This document shows positions 1 to 14,844 of a stretch of DNA of 64,000 nucleotides, piece by piece. The stretch's first letter is position 1. Each line of letters opens with the position of its first letter. The notes under the pieces were generated by a model, which made no database searches, was not told the origin of the DNA, and saw nothing but the letters and a program-made list of their open reading frames with translations. A program made the position numbers and the translations under genes. Origin of the DNA: Salvia splendens (taxonomy: Eukaryota; Streptophyta; Magnoliopsida; Lamiales; Lamiaceae); assembly GCF_004379255.2 (NCBI RefSeq), contig NC_056042.1:18771901-18835900 (forward strand), given 5' to 3'.

Positions 1-873
1 TTGAAATCAATTGAACCATTTATGTCATTAAGGGCATGAAATAAGTTATACAAGTAGATGTGTTTACATGTACTACTCTGTAAATATTCTTCAAACTCTT
101 AGATTTCAAAATTTTCATATAAAAAGTCTATAAAATCTTGCAACATTAGGGGGTATAACTACGAATCTTACCTTACTAGAGAAAGTGTCACCTCAATTTC
201 TTTTACAGATGACTCTATAGATGAAAATTAATCTTGAGTTTCTACCTTGGCATCAAGATCAGTTTTTCCTTGTTGATTGTGATCACTATCGCAATTAAGG
301 TAACAGCGGACTGATTTAAAGTATATCATTCAAACAAATCAAATTGTTCAGCTTTAGCTGAATATTAAAAATAATTCAATTGGGTTTCATTTGAAATTGC
401 TCAATAGTCAATACTGTATACCTAATCAAATTGCATAATATTTCAAATTACGACACTAAATTACTCAACATTACCTAATATTAGCACATTCTACAACATT
501 ACCTAATATTTCATTCGATATTCTCTAATATAATAATATTACAACTTAATAATATCTATCAAATTGCTCAAAATTACTTAACTATAAATTGCATAATATT
601 TCAAATTAACATAATAAAGAAAACCGAGTTGTTAGCGAAATTTCACAATATATTCTCAATTCCTAAATTTATCAGAAGATCATTAAAACATACCTTGATT
701 AAAATTATGAATTAATTTGCCAAAGAATAGGGAAGAGAAAAACTAATATGTTCAAAATGGGGTTTTTGCCTTCTGTTATGTTCTATGTTCTGCGCAAAAA
801 CATTTCACGCATTACCTAATGACACAAAATATTGCCTCGTATCGGTTTCATATTGTCTATGTGTTCTACACAT
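1..873. other. AT-rich intergenic DNA, no gene seen
   Basis: Very AT-rich sequence in which short words such as ACATTACCTAATATT and TGCATAATATTTCAAATTA recur. I see no open frame with protein character and no terminal repeats, so it reads as ordinary degenerate plant intergenic DNA. Confidence 0.6.
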
Positions 874-1070
874 TAAGGTGGTGTTCGATTTCCTAGATAA
901 AATAGTACCAAGATATAATATAGGATTGAGTTGTGAGATTATTATAGTTGAGAGGGGGTTAGCTATGACTAATTATCCATTTAGATTGAGTTGTGAGATT
1001 GAATCTCATGAACTAAACACACTACATATTTAATCCCGACATACGATCTTGCAAACCGAACACCCCCTAA
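874..1070. mobile_element. Tourist-like MITE, 191 bp, with TAA duplication
   Basis: GGTGGTGTTCG at 877-887 is matched by CGAACACCCCC at 1057-1067, an inverted repeat with one mismatch. The termini are flanked by TAA at 874-876 and 1068-1070. A 3-bp TWA duplication is the mark of PIF/Harbinger (Tourist) insertion. The interior is non-coding, with an internal near-repeat of AGATTGAGTTGTGAGATT. The superfamily is inferred from duplication and size only. Confidence 0.62.
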
Positions 1071-1185
1071 GCTTTCACGTCTTTCCCGTATGTGTAGACT
1101 AAAAAAAAGTCTCCCATTATGGGAAGTTAACCTAGTTTGAGAAGAACTCGGCAGGTATAAAGTGTTGAATTGTTAGATTGAGGAA

Positions 1186-1303
1186 TATGTGAAGATAGAG
1201 GCTATTAGAAACTTATAATAAAGTTTCTTGAACGATATGCTTGCTATGTGAAGATAGAGGCTATTAGAAACTTAAAATAATGTTTCTTGAACGATATGCT
1301 TGC
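1186..1303. repeat. 59-bp tandem duplication
   Basis: Two adjacent copies (1186-1244 and 1245-1303) begin TATGTGAAGATAGAGG and differ at only a few positions. No coding potential is seen. Confidence 0.8.
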
Positions 1304-1309
1304 TAGATC

Positions 1310-1510
1310 AGTATTGCTAGTTGGTATAGTCATTGTACGTCAGTTGTTTTGGTGAAAGTTGTCAAGGGTTGTTTTCATCTTGGGCTAGCTTAGTGTTGCT
1401 AGTTGGCGTAATCATTGGAGGTGAGTTGCTTTAATGAATGTTGTCAAGGGTTTTCTTCATCTTAGGCTAGCTTAGTGTTGCTAGTTGGTGGAGTCATTGT
1501 ACGTAAGTTG
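1310..1510. repeat. 82-bp tandem repeat, about 2.4 copies
   Basis: Units start at 1310, 1392 and 1474 with AGTRTTGCTAGTTGG and share GTTGTCAAGGGTT. The last copy is partial and ends near 1510. Diverged, so not recent. Confidence 0.7.
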
Positions 1511-2840
1511 TCCTAGTCCTAAAGAGGTTTCATATTCCTAGCGTCTGGTATTCTTATTCTTTTGTGAGTAGCCTTCCGACAAGTCACTGGTTTCGCATAG
1601 GGCGCGAACTCGTCGAGTTGCCAATTTGTCACTGGAATCCCGTAGCTTTCTGGAAGGTCAGTGCGTTCGCACATGGTGCAAACTTAGTGACTCGCTGACT
1701 TCATCAGCTTCTTCGGTTTCGACTCTGAGCTCCCCCTTTTGCCTTTTATACCTGTTTTTAACCATTTTTTTGCACATTTTTTACAAAATGGTAAAATTGT
1801 CAATATAATAAAGAAATAGAAATGAGCACTCTAAACCAAGGCAAAACGTGATCAAAACCATGTTCTACTCTCTAAAGCCATGCAAAATCCAAGCGGATCA
1901 GTAGCCATGGCTACTTGTTAGTTAGAAGCTGCCAAATAGAGTTAAGTAGAGTGCAGTTCAGTGGAAATAATTCAATTCAGAACATATGAATTAGATAGAG
2001 TTAGGTATCAGTGGAAATAACTCAATTCAGAACATATGAATAATTAATTATCTCTACTTTGTATTCTTTACATATTCTTAGGGCAAACACTCAAACTAAT
2101 TTCTTGTCCACAAATTCAAATTCTTCATCAACTCACAACCTCTCTTTGAAAATCACCAACTGTATACTTATCAAGATCAAGCTTTCCCATCAGCCAAGTA
2201 CACTAGGAAGAATCAAACTTCACCGATTTCATCAACGATCCATATGAGGAATATACCATCAAAAATACACATTCGAGTTTGGGCTCAGTTTGAATCGCGA
2301 GGTGACGATTCATTGCTAATTACGGAGGTGGATAGCGAGATAATCATGGAGCATGTGGATTTCTAGTTTTTGGATCGAGTGCTCAGCTTTTGATATTTCA
2401 AGGCTAATGGTGAGCCGCGATTGCAGAGTGAGGCGATGAAGAGTCTGAACTAGTTCTTTGATTCTTTGTATGCCTTTAATGAGTGAGCTCCAGTCGACTC
2501 GATAGATCTGAGCAGCTCACGAAGCGTAGAATGCTTGTAAAATAAACGGGAAGGTGGAGGTGGTGGCAATGACAACGACAGTGACTAAACAGTTTGGGGG
2601 AAGAGGAGAATGCTTCCGATGCTCGCCCCTTTGGGGGACGGAGGGAGTCTTCAAACTGCAGTTGGTAACATTTCAATAGCTAATTAATTGCACTCTTCAT
2701 ATACATGTAATATTCACTTATTTTTTGTTTAATAGTGTTGGTCGGACGATTGGAAATGGAAAAGAGAACAATTAAAACCCAATAATATGATATTATGAAA
2801 AATAAGACAAGAAATAATAATCAAAATTGCACTAGAAGAG
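1511..2840. other. Intergenic DNA downstream of SnRK1
   Basis: No recognisable gene. A 50-bp near-duplication lies at about 1959-2058, both copies starting CAGTGGAAATAA. Open frames here are short, occur on both strands and lack protein-like composition. The 3' untranslated region of the SnRK1 gene should lie just right of this stretch on the minus strand. Confidence 0.5.
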
Positions 2841-2922
2841 AGAACTCCTAGCTTTCATCTTGGGGAGATTTGGCTCATGGCTTGCAATAATTATGTACAG
2901 CATCAAGTTCTAACCCTGGATT

Positions 2923-7380
<4,458 letters not shown>

Positions 7381-7521
7381 ATGGAAAGAATAATTTTGAA
7401 TACATAGTATTTTATTTAATTTGATTCATGAGTTTATTTTACTGAAAATTCAGTTCCACAAATGGGAAATTTAGTTGGGTGGAGGGAAGATCCAACTATT
7501 GTTAGGAAACAAATCTTCTAA

Positions 7522-7762
7522 TACTCCCTCTGTGTCGCATGTTACTCACACTTTTCATTTTAGGCCGTAAATTTGGGATTAGTTTTTTAATATAATTAAA
7601 TTAGAATTTTAAGTGTAATGAGAAATAACTTAATAAATGGGCTCTTAACTTAATCTAACATATTAATTAAATATATTAATTCCAACTTAAACTATAAATA
7701 ATGTAAGTAGTTTGAGATGAGCCGAAATAGAATTGTGCAAGTAACATGGGACGGAGGGAGTA
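7522..7762. mobile_element. Stowaway-like MITE with TA duplication
   Basis: TACTCCCTCTGTGTC at the left end and GACGGAGGGAGTA at the right end form the classic Stowaway inverted repeat, with TA on each side. Non-coding, AT-rich interior. It lies just upstream of the SnRK1 leader exon, so it could lie in the promoter region. Confidence 0.75.
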
Positions 7763-7797
7763 TTAGTACTCAGTATAAATGCCATGGTATACGTGCT

Positions 7798-9869
7798 TTA
7801 GAGCATCCACAATGGCGGCGAGCGGACCGGCTAGTCGATCCCTGGCGCTCGCTGGTCCGCTCGCCGAACCATTGCAGCAGGCGAGCGCCAAATCGGCAAG
7901 AATAATGGCGAGCGCACGCCGATTCCCGAGCGCTGGCCGATGCGCTCGCCAATCGACTGGCCGTCATTGCAGGCTCCCGATCGGTGAGCGATCGGCCAGC
8001 GGATTTTTTTTTAATTTTCGAAACACTATATATACGCGATTTGCACGTCATTTTCATTTGCACCACTTGTTTTAACGAGTATTCTCTCTATCTTAATTTC
8101 TGTACAAGAGCAACAACGCGAAATAGAGCACAACAACGAGCCTACTCCAGGGACGAGCGAGTCTCAAACTCCCACGGTACCCGTGGGAGGTGGATGGGGT
8201 CCGATGGCCGGGTACTACAACATTTACCCTTGGCAGTAGATGATGCCTGGGATGGCATCTGGGGGTGGTATGACGGGATGGCAAGGGATGCCGGGGGGTC
8301 GGCGATGCAAGGTGGGCCGGCGATGCCAGGCGGGCAAGGGGTACCGAGGATGCAACCCGGGATGCAGATGATGCCGGGGTGGGCACCCGGGATGCAGATG
8401 ATGCCGGGGTACCCGGGGATGCAGGGGACCCCAGGGGGGACAACGTCTATCGCCCCAGTTTTGATTTTGTGGCTGCTTCTTCGCACACATCGACCCCATC
8501 GGAGACGCAGTTCATTGGGTGTGATACTTTCTCCTTAGAAGAGTTGGGGATAGATCTCGGGGATGCGGACACCCTCGTTCAAACGGGGGGAGTAGGGCAG
8601 GGTCGGGGCGCGCCAAAGAAGAAGAAGGGGAAGGGAAAGAGGGTGGTCGGCGAGTCGTCGCAGCCGGCTGATGACGACAGCCCGGCACGGAGGAAGTGGA
8701 CGGACGCGGAGAACGTCGCGCTGTCCAAGGCGTGGGTGAGTGTTTGCGATGATCCCCTCGCCTCGAACAATCAGAGGATCGTCAACTTGTGGGCTAAAAT
8801 AGCAGCAGCCTACAAGGCATTTTGCCCGGAGGGGAGGCCACGCAGCGGGGAGGAGTGCCGGAAGGGGTGGGACCGAATCAGGGCTGGGGTCTCTCGAAAT
8901 TCGGGCTTGTACACCAACGCCCTCCGCATGCAGACCAGTGGCCAAACTGAGGACGACTGCAGGAGGATAGCGGAGAAAGCTTTCCCCGTGCCCGGGCTTT
9001 ATAAGGAGTTCACCTACTGGAACTGCTATGGGGTGCTGATGGACTCCGAGAAGTTTCGGGTAGGTGTCGATGCTGGCTGGCCAAAGAAGCAGCGCCTGAA
9101 CTATATCGGTGATTACAGCTGCGGCAGCAGCGGCGGTTCCCACGATCTCCCCGAGGACGTACAGGAGTTCCCGTCCCCTCCCGCGTTTGCTCGCCGCACT
9201 CGCCCGGTTGGTCAAAGGTGGGCGCAACGGGCTCGCCAGGCCTCCCAGGAGGTCTAGTCGGCATCCCCCCTTGTTGGCGGGTCGACAGTCGAGCTCCTCT
9301 TCTTCGCGCGTCAACTAACGCGAGCTCAGATGTACAAGATCTTAGCTGAATGGAGGGCGGCAACTGACCCCGAGGAGAAGAGTTTTCTTCACGCAATGCT
9401 CGTGAGTATGCGGGCCGATTTGAATCCCGCCGCGGCACAGGTGGGGGGCTCAGATGCCGCAGATTTGGGGGTCCCGGATAGCGGCGACAACGGAGGCGGC
9501 GACGACGGCGAGGAGTGAGACGGAGGCGGGGGGCTCGTGTGTGGCGGGGGATTTTTTTTTAGATTAATGTAATTTTTTTTAATTAATGTACTTTTTTTAA
9601 TTAATGTAAATTTTAAAATTTCAATATTATTATTGAGTTTTCCCGTATCTGTGTTGTAAATTTAATTCCGTATTTTGTGTGATTGTTAATTATTTATTTT
9701 TCTAATTTTGTTTATTGTGGCTAGGCTATGGCTGGCCTATTGGTTGTCCAGTTGCTTGTCCTGATGATGTGGCAGGAGGAGTTTTTAGTGATGCTGATGT
9801 GGTATGAGGAGTTTGTGGCTAGGCTATGGCTGGGCTATGACTGGGCTATTTCTATTGGAGATGCTCTTA
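7798..9869. mobile_element. PIF/Harbinger element P1 carrying only ORF1
   Basis: Element 7801-9866 is flanked by TTA at 7798-7800 and 9867-9869. Termini GAGCATCCACAATGG and, inverted, GAGCATCTCCAATAG match at 13 of 15 positions. The left 200 bases hold many GGCGAGCG/CGCTCGCC motifs, the right end several GGCTGGGCTAT motifs. A TATA-like CTATATATAC is at 8026-8035. The leader to about 8123 and the 3' region from about 9550 match element P3, yet P1 encodes the Myb-like ORF1 and no transposase. Confidence 0.85.
8123..9518 (+). pseudogene. PIF/Harbinger ORF1 (Myb/SANT-like DNA-binding protein), degraded
   Basis: In plant PIF elements ORF1 is a Myb/SANT-like protein needed with the transposase. 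The core reads from about 8379 to 9254 in one frame and includes a SANT-type stretch (RRKWTDAENVALSKAW, then LWAKIAAAY and RSGEECRKGWDRI). The same frame resumes after TAG at 9255-9257, giving MYKILAEWRAATDPEEKSF near 9330-9390, typical of the ORF1 C-terminus. The 5' part is broken: the position equivalent to the P3 start codon is ATA (8123-8125), a TAG follows IYPWQ, and the Met/Gly/Pro-rich N-terminal repeat (33-bp units near 8357-8420) shifts frame before the core. A shorter protein from ATG 8379 is possible. Confidence 0.75.
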
Positions 9870-10627
9870 TGCATCACAAAACCACATTGCACACTTTTGA
9901 AACAAAAGTTACAAAACCTTAGACGCACGCGACACACATCATAATATGGCACTGTGCTAGGGGCCGAGCATTCGGTTTACACTTTGTTTTTTGTCAAACT
10001 GAATTGAACCGTAAAGTCGAAATCCGAACTGTAAAAACCAAAATTTTATAAATATATTAAAAAAACCGAAAAATTGGAATCCAAACTACAAAAACCGATC
10101 CCGAAAACCAACTATTGCACAATATATCCAAAAAATCAAACCAAAATCCAAAAATTTATTTTCTATACACAAAAATTATATCAAATCAACCCATTAACAT
10201 ATACAAACAACTACAATTATGACAAAAATCAATGTTTTTAGGGAGTTTTAGGGAGTATTATACGAGTATAATATAGTACTGCATTTATTCCTTGTTAATA
10301 GAGGCATTTTTTCGACGCAAAATTTAAGAATAGTGTGTTAAATAAATAGTGAATAAAGTAAGAGATGAAGAGAGAATAAAATGAACGAGAGAGTTACTTT
10401 TTGCCAAAAATAAAATGACTCGATTATGTTGAAACTTCACATAATAGAAAAATGACTCTGTTAACATGGAACTGAAAGAGTACATAATATTAAAAATAAA
10501 TTAAGTTTTCATTTTTTCATCCGGCCCAATTGAAAAACCAAAATTAGCCAAAAGTTTAAACCGAACCAAATTTTATATTTGTTTGATTTGGATCGGATGT
10601 TTGATTTTTAGTTATTTTGTCCACCCT
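9870..10627. repeat. Degenerate hAT-like repeat rich in AACCGAAAA words
   Basis: From about 9958 (GGGGCCGAGCATTCGGTT) to about 10627 (TTATTTTGTCCACCC) the ends are rich in complementary CCGAAA/AACCGAA words, as in common plant hAT-derived repeats. An AT-rich Stowaway-like remnant sits in the middle (about 10240-10480). I could not find a clean target duplication, so the class is uncertain. Confidence 0.35.
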
Positions 10628-11100
10628 TCTACGGGCGCATATTTCCACGCGCCTCTTCTCCCTACTGCCACCTCTTTCGCCGCCTCCTCTTCATCCCAAC
10701 AACCCCGTCCTCCATCATTCCTCTACTGCCATCGGCTCCTCCTCCCCCTCCTTCTCTTCCTCCTCATCCACCATGGTCTCCTTCTCCCATGCTCTTTCCC
10801 CCTCTTCTCCTTTCCCATGGAAGGATGCTAAAGCCTTACTAAACTTACAAAACAAATAATTCTAACATGAATTAAACGAGAACAGTAGTTACACATAATG
10901 TGTCTAACATAATGTTTCTCTCAAGTCTCAATATTGTTAAAGACTATTTGTCCGACACAAAGTGACACATTACCAAAAGATTCTACTTTCTCCCTCCCAA
11001 AAAATATATCTTACATTTCCATATTTTGGAGGGAGTAGTTTTTTAATGGATAAATGGCCAAAAACATCATAAAGTTTTGTCAAATTATGGAAGTTTTGTC
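10628..11100. other. Intergenic DNA, no supported gene
   Basis: Contains a C/T-rich stretch (10620-10850) open in several frames giving only Ser/Pro-rich peptides, and a tiny palindrome at about 10989-11038 (CTCCCTCCC against GGAGGGAG), a minimal Stowaway remnant. AAGTTTTGTCAAATTATGG is duplicated at about 11070-11109. Confidence 0.45.
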
Positions 11101-11103
11101 AAA

Positions 11104-11964
11104 TTATGGTTTATCCTGTAACTTTTTAAAAAAAAGGCCAATTGTATCATAACTTAGATATTTTTCTTAATTATCCATGCTTTGTTTCTGAGTTTAACAA
11201 CGTAATGCGTACACATGTAAATATTAAAGACATAATTGACTGGAATGTATTAAATGATGCTATTTACATAGTCGAATATTTTGTTTCGCGTGATATTCTT
11301 AGTTTGCTAAAAGCGTACATAATTTCCCCCAAATCATAAACTATGGACAATTGTAAAAATGATAAAGTTATGATTGGGGCTGACAATTTTTGACCCGACA
11401 CGTTAATCCGATACGAATCCGCACGAAAATAATGGGTTTGGATCAAGCCTTATTGGGTTGACCCGTTAAGAACCCGAAAAATTCGGGTCGATTTCGGGTT
11501 GGATGCGTGTTGGATACAGATAACCCATTACGAAATAATATTATTATTTTCATTATTTTTATTATTTATAAAAAATAATGCTTCACAAATTTCTTATATA
11601 AATCAAGATTAAATCATGGAAAATGACTTTTTATCATATAAATCAAGTTTGAAACTATGTTAAATCGTGCAATATCAGGTTTTAATTGTGTAATATCAGG
11701 TTCGGATTGTAATTGTGTCGTGTCAACCCATATTATATCGTGTCTTTAACGGGTTCGTGACGGGTTCGGATCGTGTTCGGGTCTGAGGGTAGCAGGTCGG
11801 GTTCGTGTTCGGATTTACAATTTTCTTAACAGGTCGGATTCGGGTTAGGCCTTATTGGGTTGTGTCGTTATCAGATTGGCCCGATAACGAACCAATCCGC
11901 ACGATTTTCCACCCCTAGTTATGATATAATTGGTCATTTTTTTAAGTTGCGGGATGAACCAAAA
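11104..11964. mobile_element. Long-inverted-repeat element split by a hAT insertion
   Basis: The left end (about 11104-11152) and right end (about 11918-11964) are inverted copies of about 46 bp, sharing CCAATT..ATCATAAC. The interior is non-coding. The long repeats suggest a MULE-like or foldback MITE; no outer target duplication was settled. A hAT-type element is inserted near its right end. Confidence 0.5.
11367..11925. mobile_element. hAT-type non-autonomous element, 543 bp, 8-bp duplication
   Basis: Element 11375-11917 begins TGGGGCTGACAATTTTTG and ends CGATTTTCCACCCCTA. It is flanked by GTTATGAT at 11367-11374 and 11918-11925. An 8-bp duplication and T/CAGGGGTG-like ends fit hAT. The interior is full of GGGTTCGGGT-type words and does not code. 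Confidence 0.72.
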
Positions 11965-12065
11965 TTTTATATCTGCTATTAGGAGTCTCATTTGAGTTCA
12001 ACAAGGAATTTAAGAAATACAAATGAAAGTAGGTGGAATAAGATAATGAAATGTGAGACTCATTT

Positions 12066-12275
12066 TTATACTCCCTCCGTTCTTTTAAAAATAAATCACA
12101 TTTGTCATTTTGAGATGTTCCTTAAAAATAGACCAATTATGTTTAAGGAAATTTTTTTTCTCTCTAATAAGGTAGGTCTCATTCTTCACTAATAATACTT
12201 AAATTACTTTTTTTATGTTCTATCTCTTACTTTACTAATAAAGTGAAGTATTTTTTAGGGATGGAGAAAGTATAT
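12066..12275. mobile_element. Stowaway-like MITE remnant
   Basis: Left end TATACTCCCTCCGTTC; right end TTTTAGGGATGGAGAAAGTATA is diverged. Interior includes the AAAAATAGACCAAT words usual for this family. Confidence 0.5.
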
Positions 12276-12385
12276 TTGTTTTATAATAAAATGTTAGTAA
12301 AAATAAACCGGATCTTTTATTAGCGAACAGAATTAAATAATAAATAATAAATGGAGACTTGTAAATGGAATGTGATATATAGTGC

Positions 12386-14319
12386 TTAGAGTGTCCACAG
12401 TGGGAGAGCCGTGGCCTGTGGCTCGGGTGCGCGGCCCCTACTGCAGAGAGCCACAAACGGTGGCTGGGAGCCGAGAGGGAGCCGCGGCCCACCACTGCAG
12501 CGGGCCGCATTTCGTGGCCCAGCCACCGATTTTTTTTTTGCTTCTTTTTTTTATAAATACACACCATTTTTCCTCCATTTTTTCTACCCCAATTCAAACA
12601 CCACTCTTTCCAATCTTTCCAATCTATTTTAATTCAACTTCTGAAATATGGATTCCGACGATGAACGGTACCAAGAAGCGGTAGATCTGGAGTTCCAAAA
12701 CCTTGTTGCAGCGGTGCAACATGAAGCTGACGAGGCCGAGGTGGCGGCGGCGGTGGCAGTCCCTCGGTCGTTCTATCATCGGCGGTATATCGACCTGACC
12801 ATGTCGGGGCTGACCGCCGGTTGATGGAAGACTACTTCAGAGAGAACGCCCTTTATCCACCAGAGATTTTCCGTCGGTGATTCAGAATGTCGCAACAACT
12901 CTTCGTCCATATAGCGACGTGTTTGGCGCAGCGGTTCAAGTGCTTCAACTTGCGTTATGATGCCACCAGTCGACCCGGCTTGTGGACATATCAGAAGTGT
13001 ACGGTGGCAATTAGGCAGCTTGCCTATGCCGGGCCCGCTGGCATGTTTGACGAATACTTACAGATGGGCGAAACGACTGTCGTACAGACGTCGAGACAGT
13101 TTTGTAGGGGCATTAAGGATATCTTCAAAGGGGAGTACCTACTGAAGCCAACGGCCGATGATTGCCAGAGACTGATTGATATGCACGGGACTGTACATCA
13201 TTTTCTAGGGATGTTGGGGAGCATCGATTGCATGCACTGGGAGTGGAGGAACTGCCCGGTGGCTTGGAAGGGACAGTTCACTTCTGGTTTCAAAGGCCGA
13301 CATCCCACGATGATCCTGGAAGCCGTTGCTGACTACCGCTTGCGAATCTGGCATGCGTATTTTGGTGTCGCTGGGTCGAACAACGACATCAACGTTCTAC
13401 GATCGTCCCACCTGTTCAATGACGAGTGTCGGGGTGAGGGTCCGCAAGTTAGATTCATGGCCAACGGCACGCAATACAACATGGGATACTATTTGGCTGA
13501 TGGGATATACCCTCGCTGGCCCGTGTTTGTGAAGTCGATTCGACAACCCGTTGGGCAGAGGCAAACGGCACGCAGTACAACAAGAGGGTGCTAGGAAGGA
13601 TGTTGAGCGAGCTTTTGGTGTCCTCCAAGCGCGATGGGCCATTATTCGGTGCCCGGTTCGACAATGGCACGGAAATGATGTCTTAGACATAATGACTGCA
13701 TGTATCATATTGCACAATATGATAATAGCTGACGAAGGATTTGCTGCAGAGCGATGGGCACCGGAAGATGGTGCTAGTTCGAGCTCGGGTATTGTCATGG
13801 AGCCCCTGCAGATGGGTGTACCACATACTAATGAATACTTGATCCAGCGGTACACCGATATGCGGAGCCAAATATCGCATACAACACTGCAGGCTGATTT
13901 GGTTGAAGAGGTCTGGAACTGTAGAAGGAGCGCCACATAGTTATATGGGTTTTAGGGTTGTTGTTTTTAAACTAGAAAATTTTCATTGTATAATTTTCCC
14001 ATTTTAATATAATACAACGAAGTTCTTCTTAAACTTTTTTTTGGTTAGGTTGTGAATTTTTTTTTATTTACAATCCAAATTATTTTATTTTAATTAAAAT
14101 TATAAATATCATAAATTATAATCTAATAAAATTTATTGTAGTTAAATTAAAAAATATCATTAAAAAAAGTAAACAAATTAATTTTTATTTTGAAGAGGGC
14201 CACATTTCGTGGCCCTTGTTGTTTTTGGGTTTTAACCATTGTGGAGGGCCATGGAGAGCCACATTTGGTGGCCGGGCCAACTTTGTGGCCCTCAAGGGCC
14301 ACCATTGTGGACACTCTTA
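12386..14319. mobile_element. PIF/Harbinger element P2 with broken transposase
   Basis: Element 12389-14316 has TTA at 12386-12388 and 14317-14319. Termini GAGTGTCCACAGTGG and, inverted, GAGTGTCCACAATGG match almost perfectly. Both subterminal regions carry GGGCCAC/GTGGCCC motifs. The leader differs from P1 and P3, so this is a separate family. Confidence 0.85.
12648..13940 (+). pseudogene. Harbinger DDE transposase, frameshifted
   Basis: From ATG 12648 the frame closes at 12822-12824 after a shift near 12800; the main frame then carries a TGA at 12878-12880. It runs open from 12887 to 13594 and shifts again near 13545-13560 into 13551-13940. The DDE-type nuclease signature is present in pieces: GSIDCMHW (first Asp, near 13226), GSNNDINVL (second Asp) and KDVERAFGVLQ (Glu) after the last shift. 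At least three lesions make it inactive as read. Otherwise it resembles the intact transposase of P3. Confidence 0.88.
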
Positions 14320-14424
14320 GAACTGATTTTAGAAAGTTGTTAAAGTTGGTTTTGTTAATAAGTGTTGCTCCTCCATGGACCTAGTTAATTTCCAAAGTAT
14401 TTTTAGTATTAACAAAAATCCGGA

Positions 14425-14590
14425 GATACTACCTCCGTCTCCTTAAATATGCAACATTTGGAAATCAGGATGGATTTTTATGGAGCGTTGTTTTTTGTGA
14501 GTTAATGAAGAGATAAGACTTAAAAAATAGAGATAGAGATTTTTCTATTTTAGTAAACGTTTAATTTTTAATGGGACAGAGGGAGTAGAT
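14425..14590. mobile_element. Stowaway-like MITE
   Basis: TACTACCTCCGTCTCC on the left and GACAGAGGGAGTA on the right form the inverted ends. The interior has AAATATGCAACATTT and GTGAGTTAATGAAGAGA, shared with the MITE at 27100-27301, so both belong to one family. Confidence 0.65.
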
Positions 14591-14844
14591 AATCTTTGCA
14601 TACATATAGAGGAGTAATTCACAAATACATGTATCCAAAAAATTATCTGAGACACTAACCATTACTGAGTTAAAAAAGACTCAGCTAAACTACATTTGAT
14701 GTTATGTGATTACAAGAAGGAAAAACGAAAGGAATGAATATACAGTTGAGTTGGAAATGCAGAAGAAGAAAATAGGGACAAGTTCATTCTGTGTGAGTTA
14801 TCAGCAAAAAATGGGGGTTCGCATTTGGAAAGGAGAGGAGAGAA

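Noticed and set aside
8535..9438. Long minus-strand frames (259 and 142 codons) across P1
   Set aside because: Antisense to the recognised ORF1; GC-rich coding DNA leaves the opposite strand open.
10583..10859. Overlapping plus-strand frames rich in Ser, Pro and Leu, one resembling a transit peptide
   Set aside because: Low-complexity C/T-rich DNA open in two frames, with no downstream exon or known domain.
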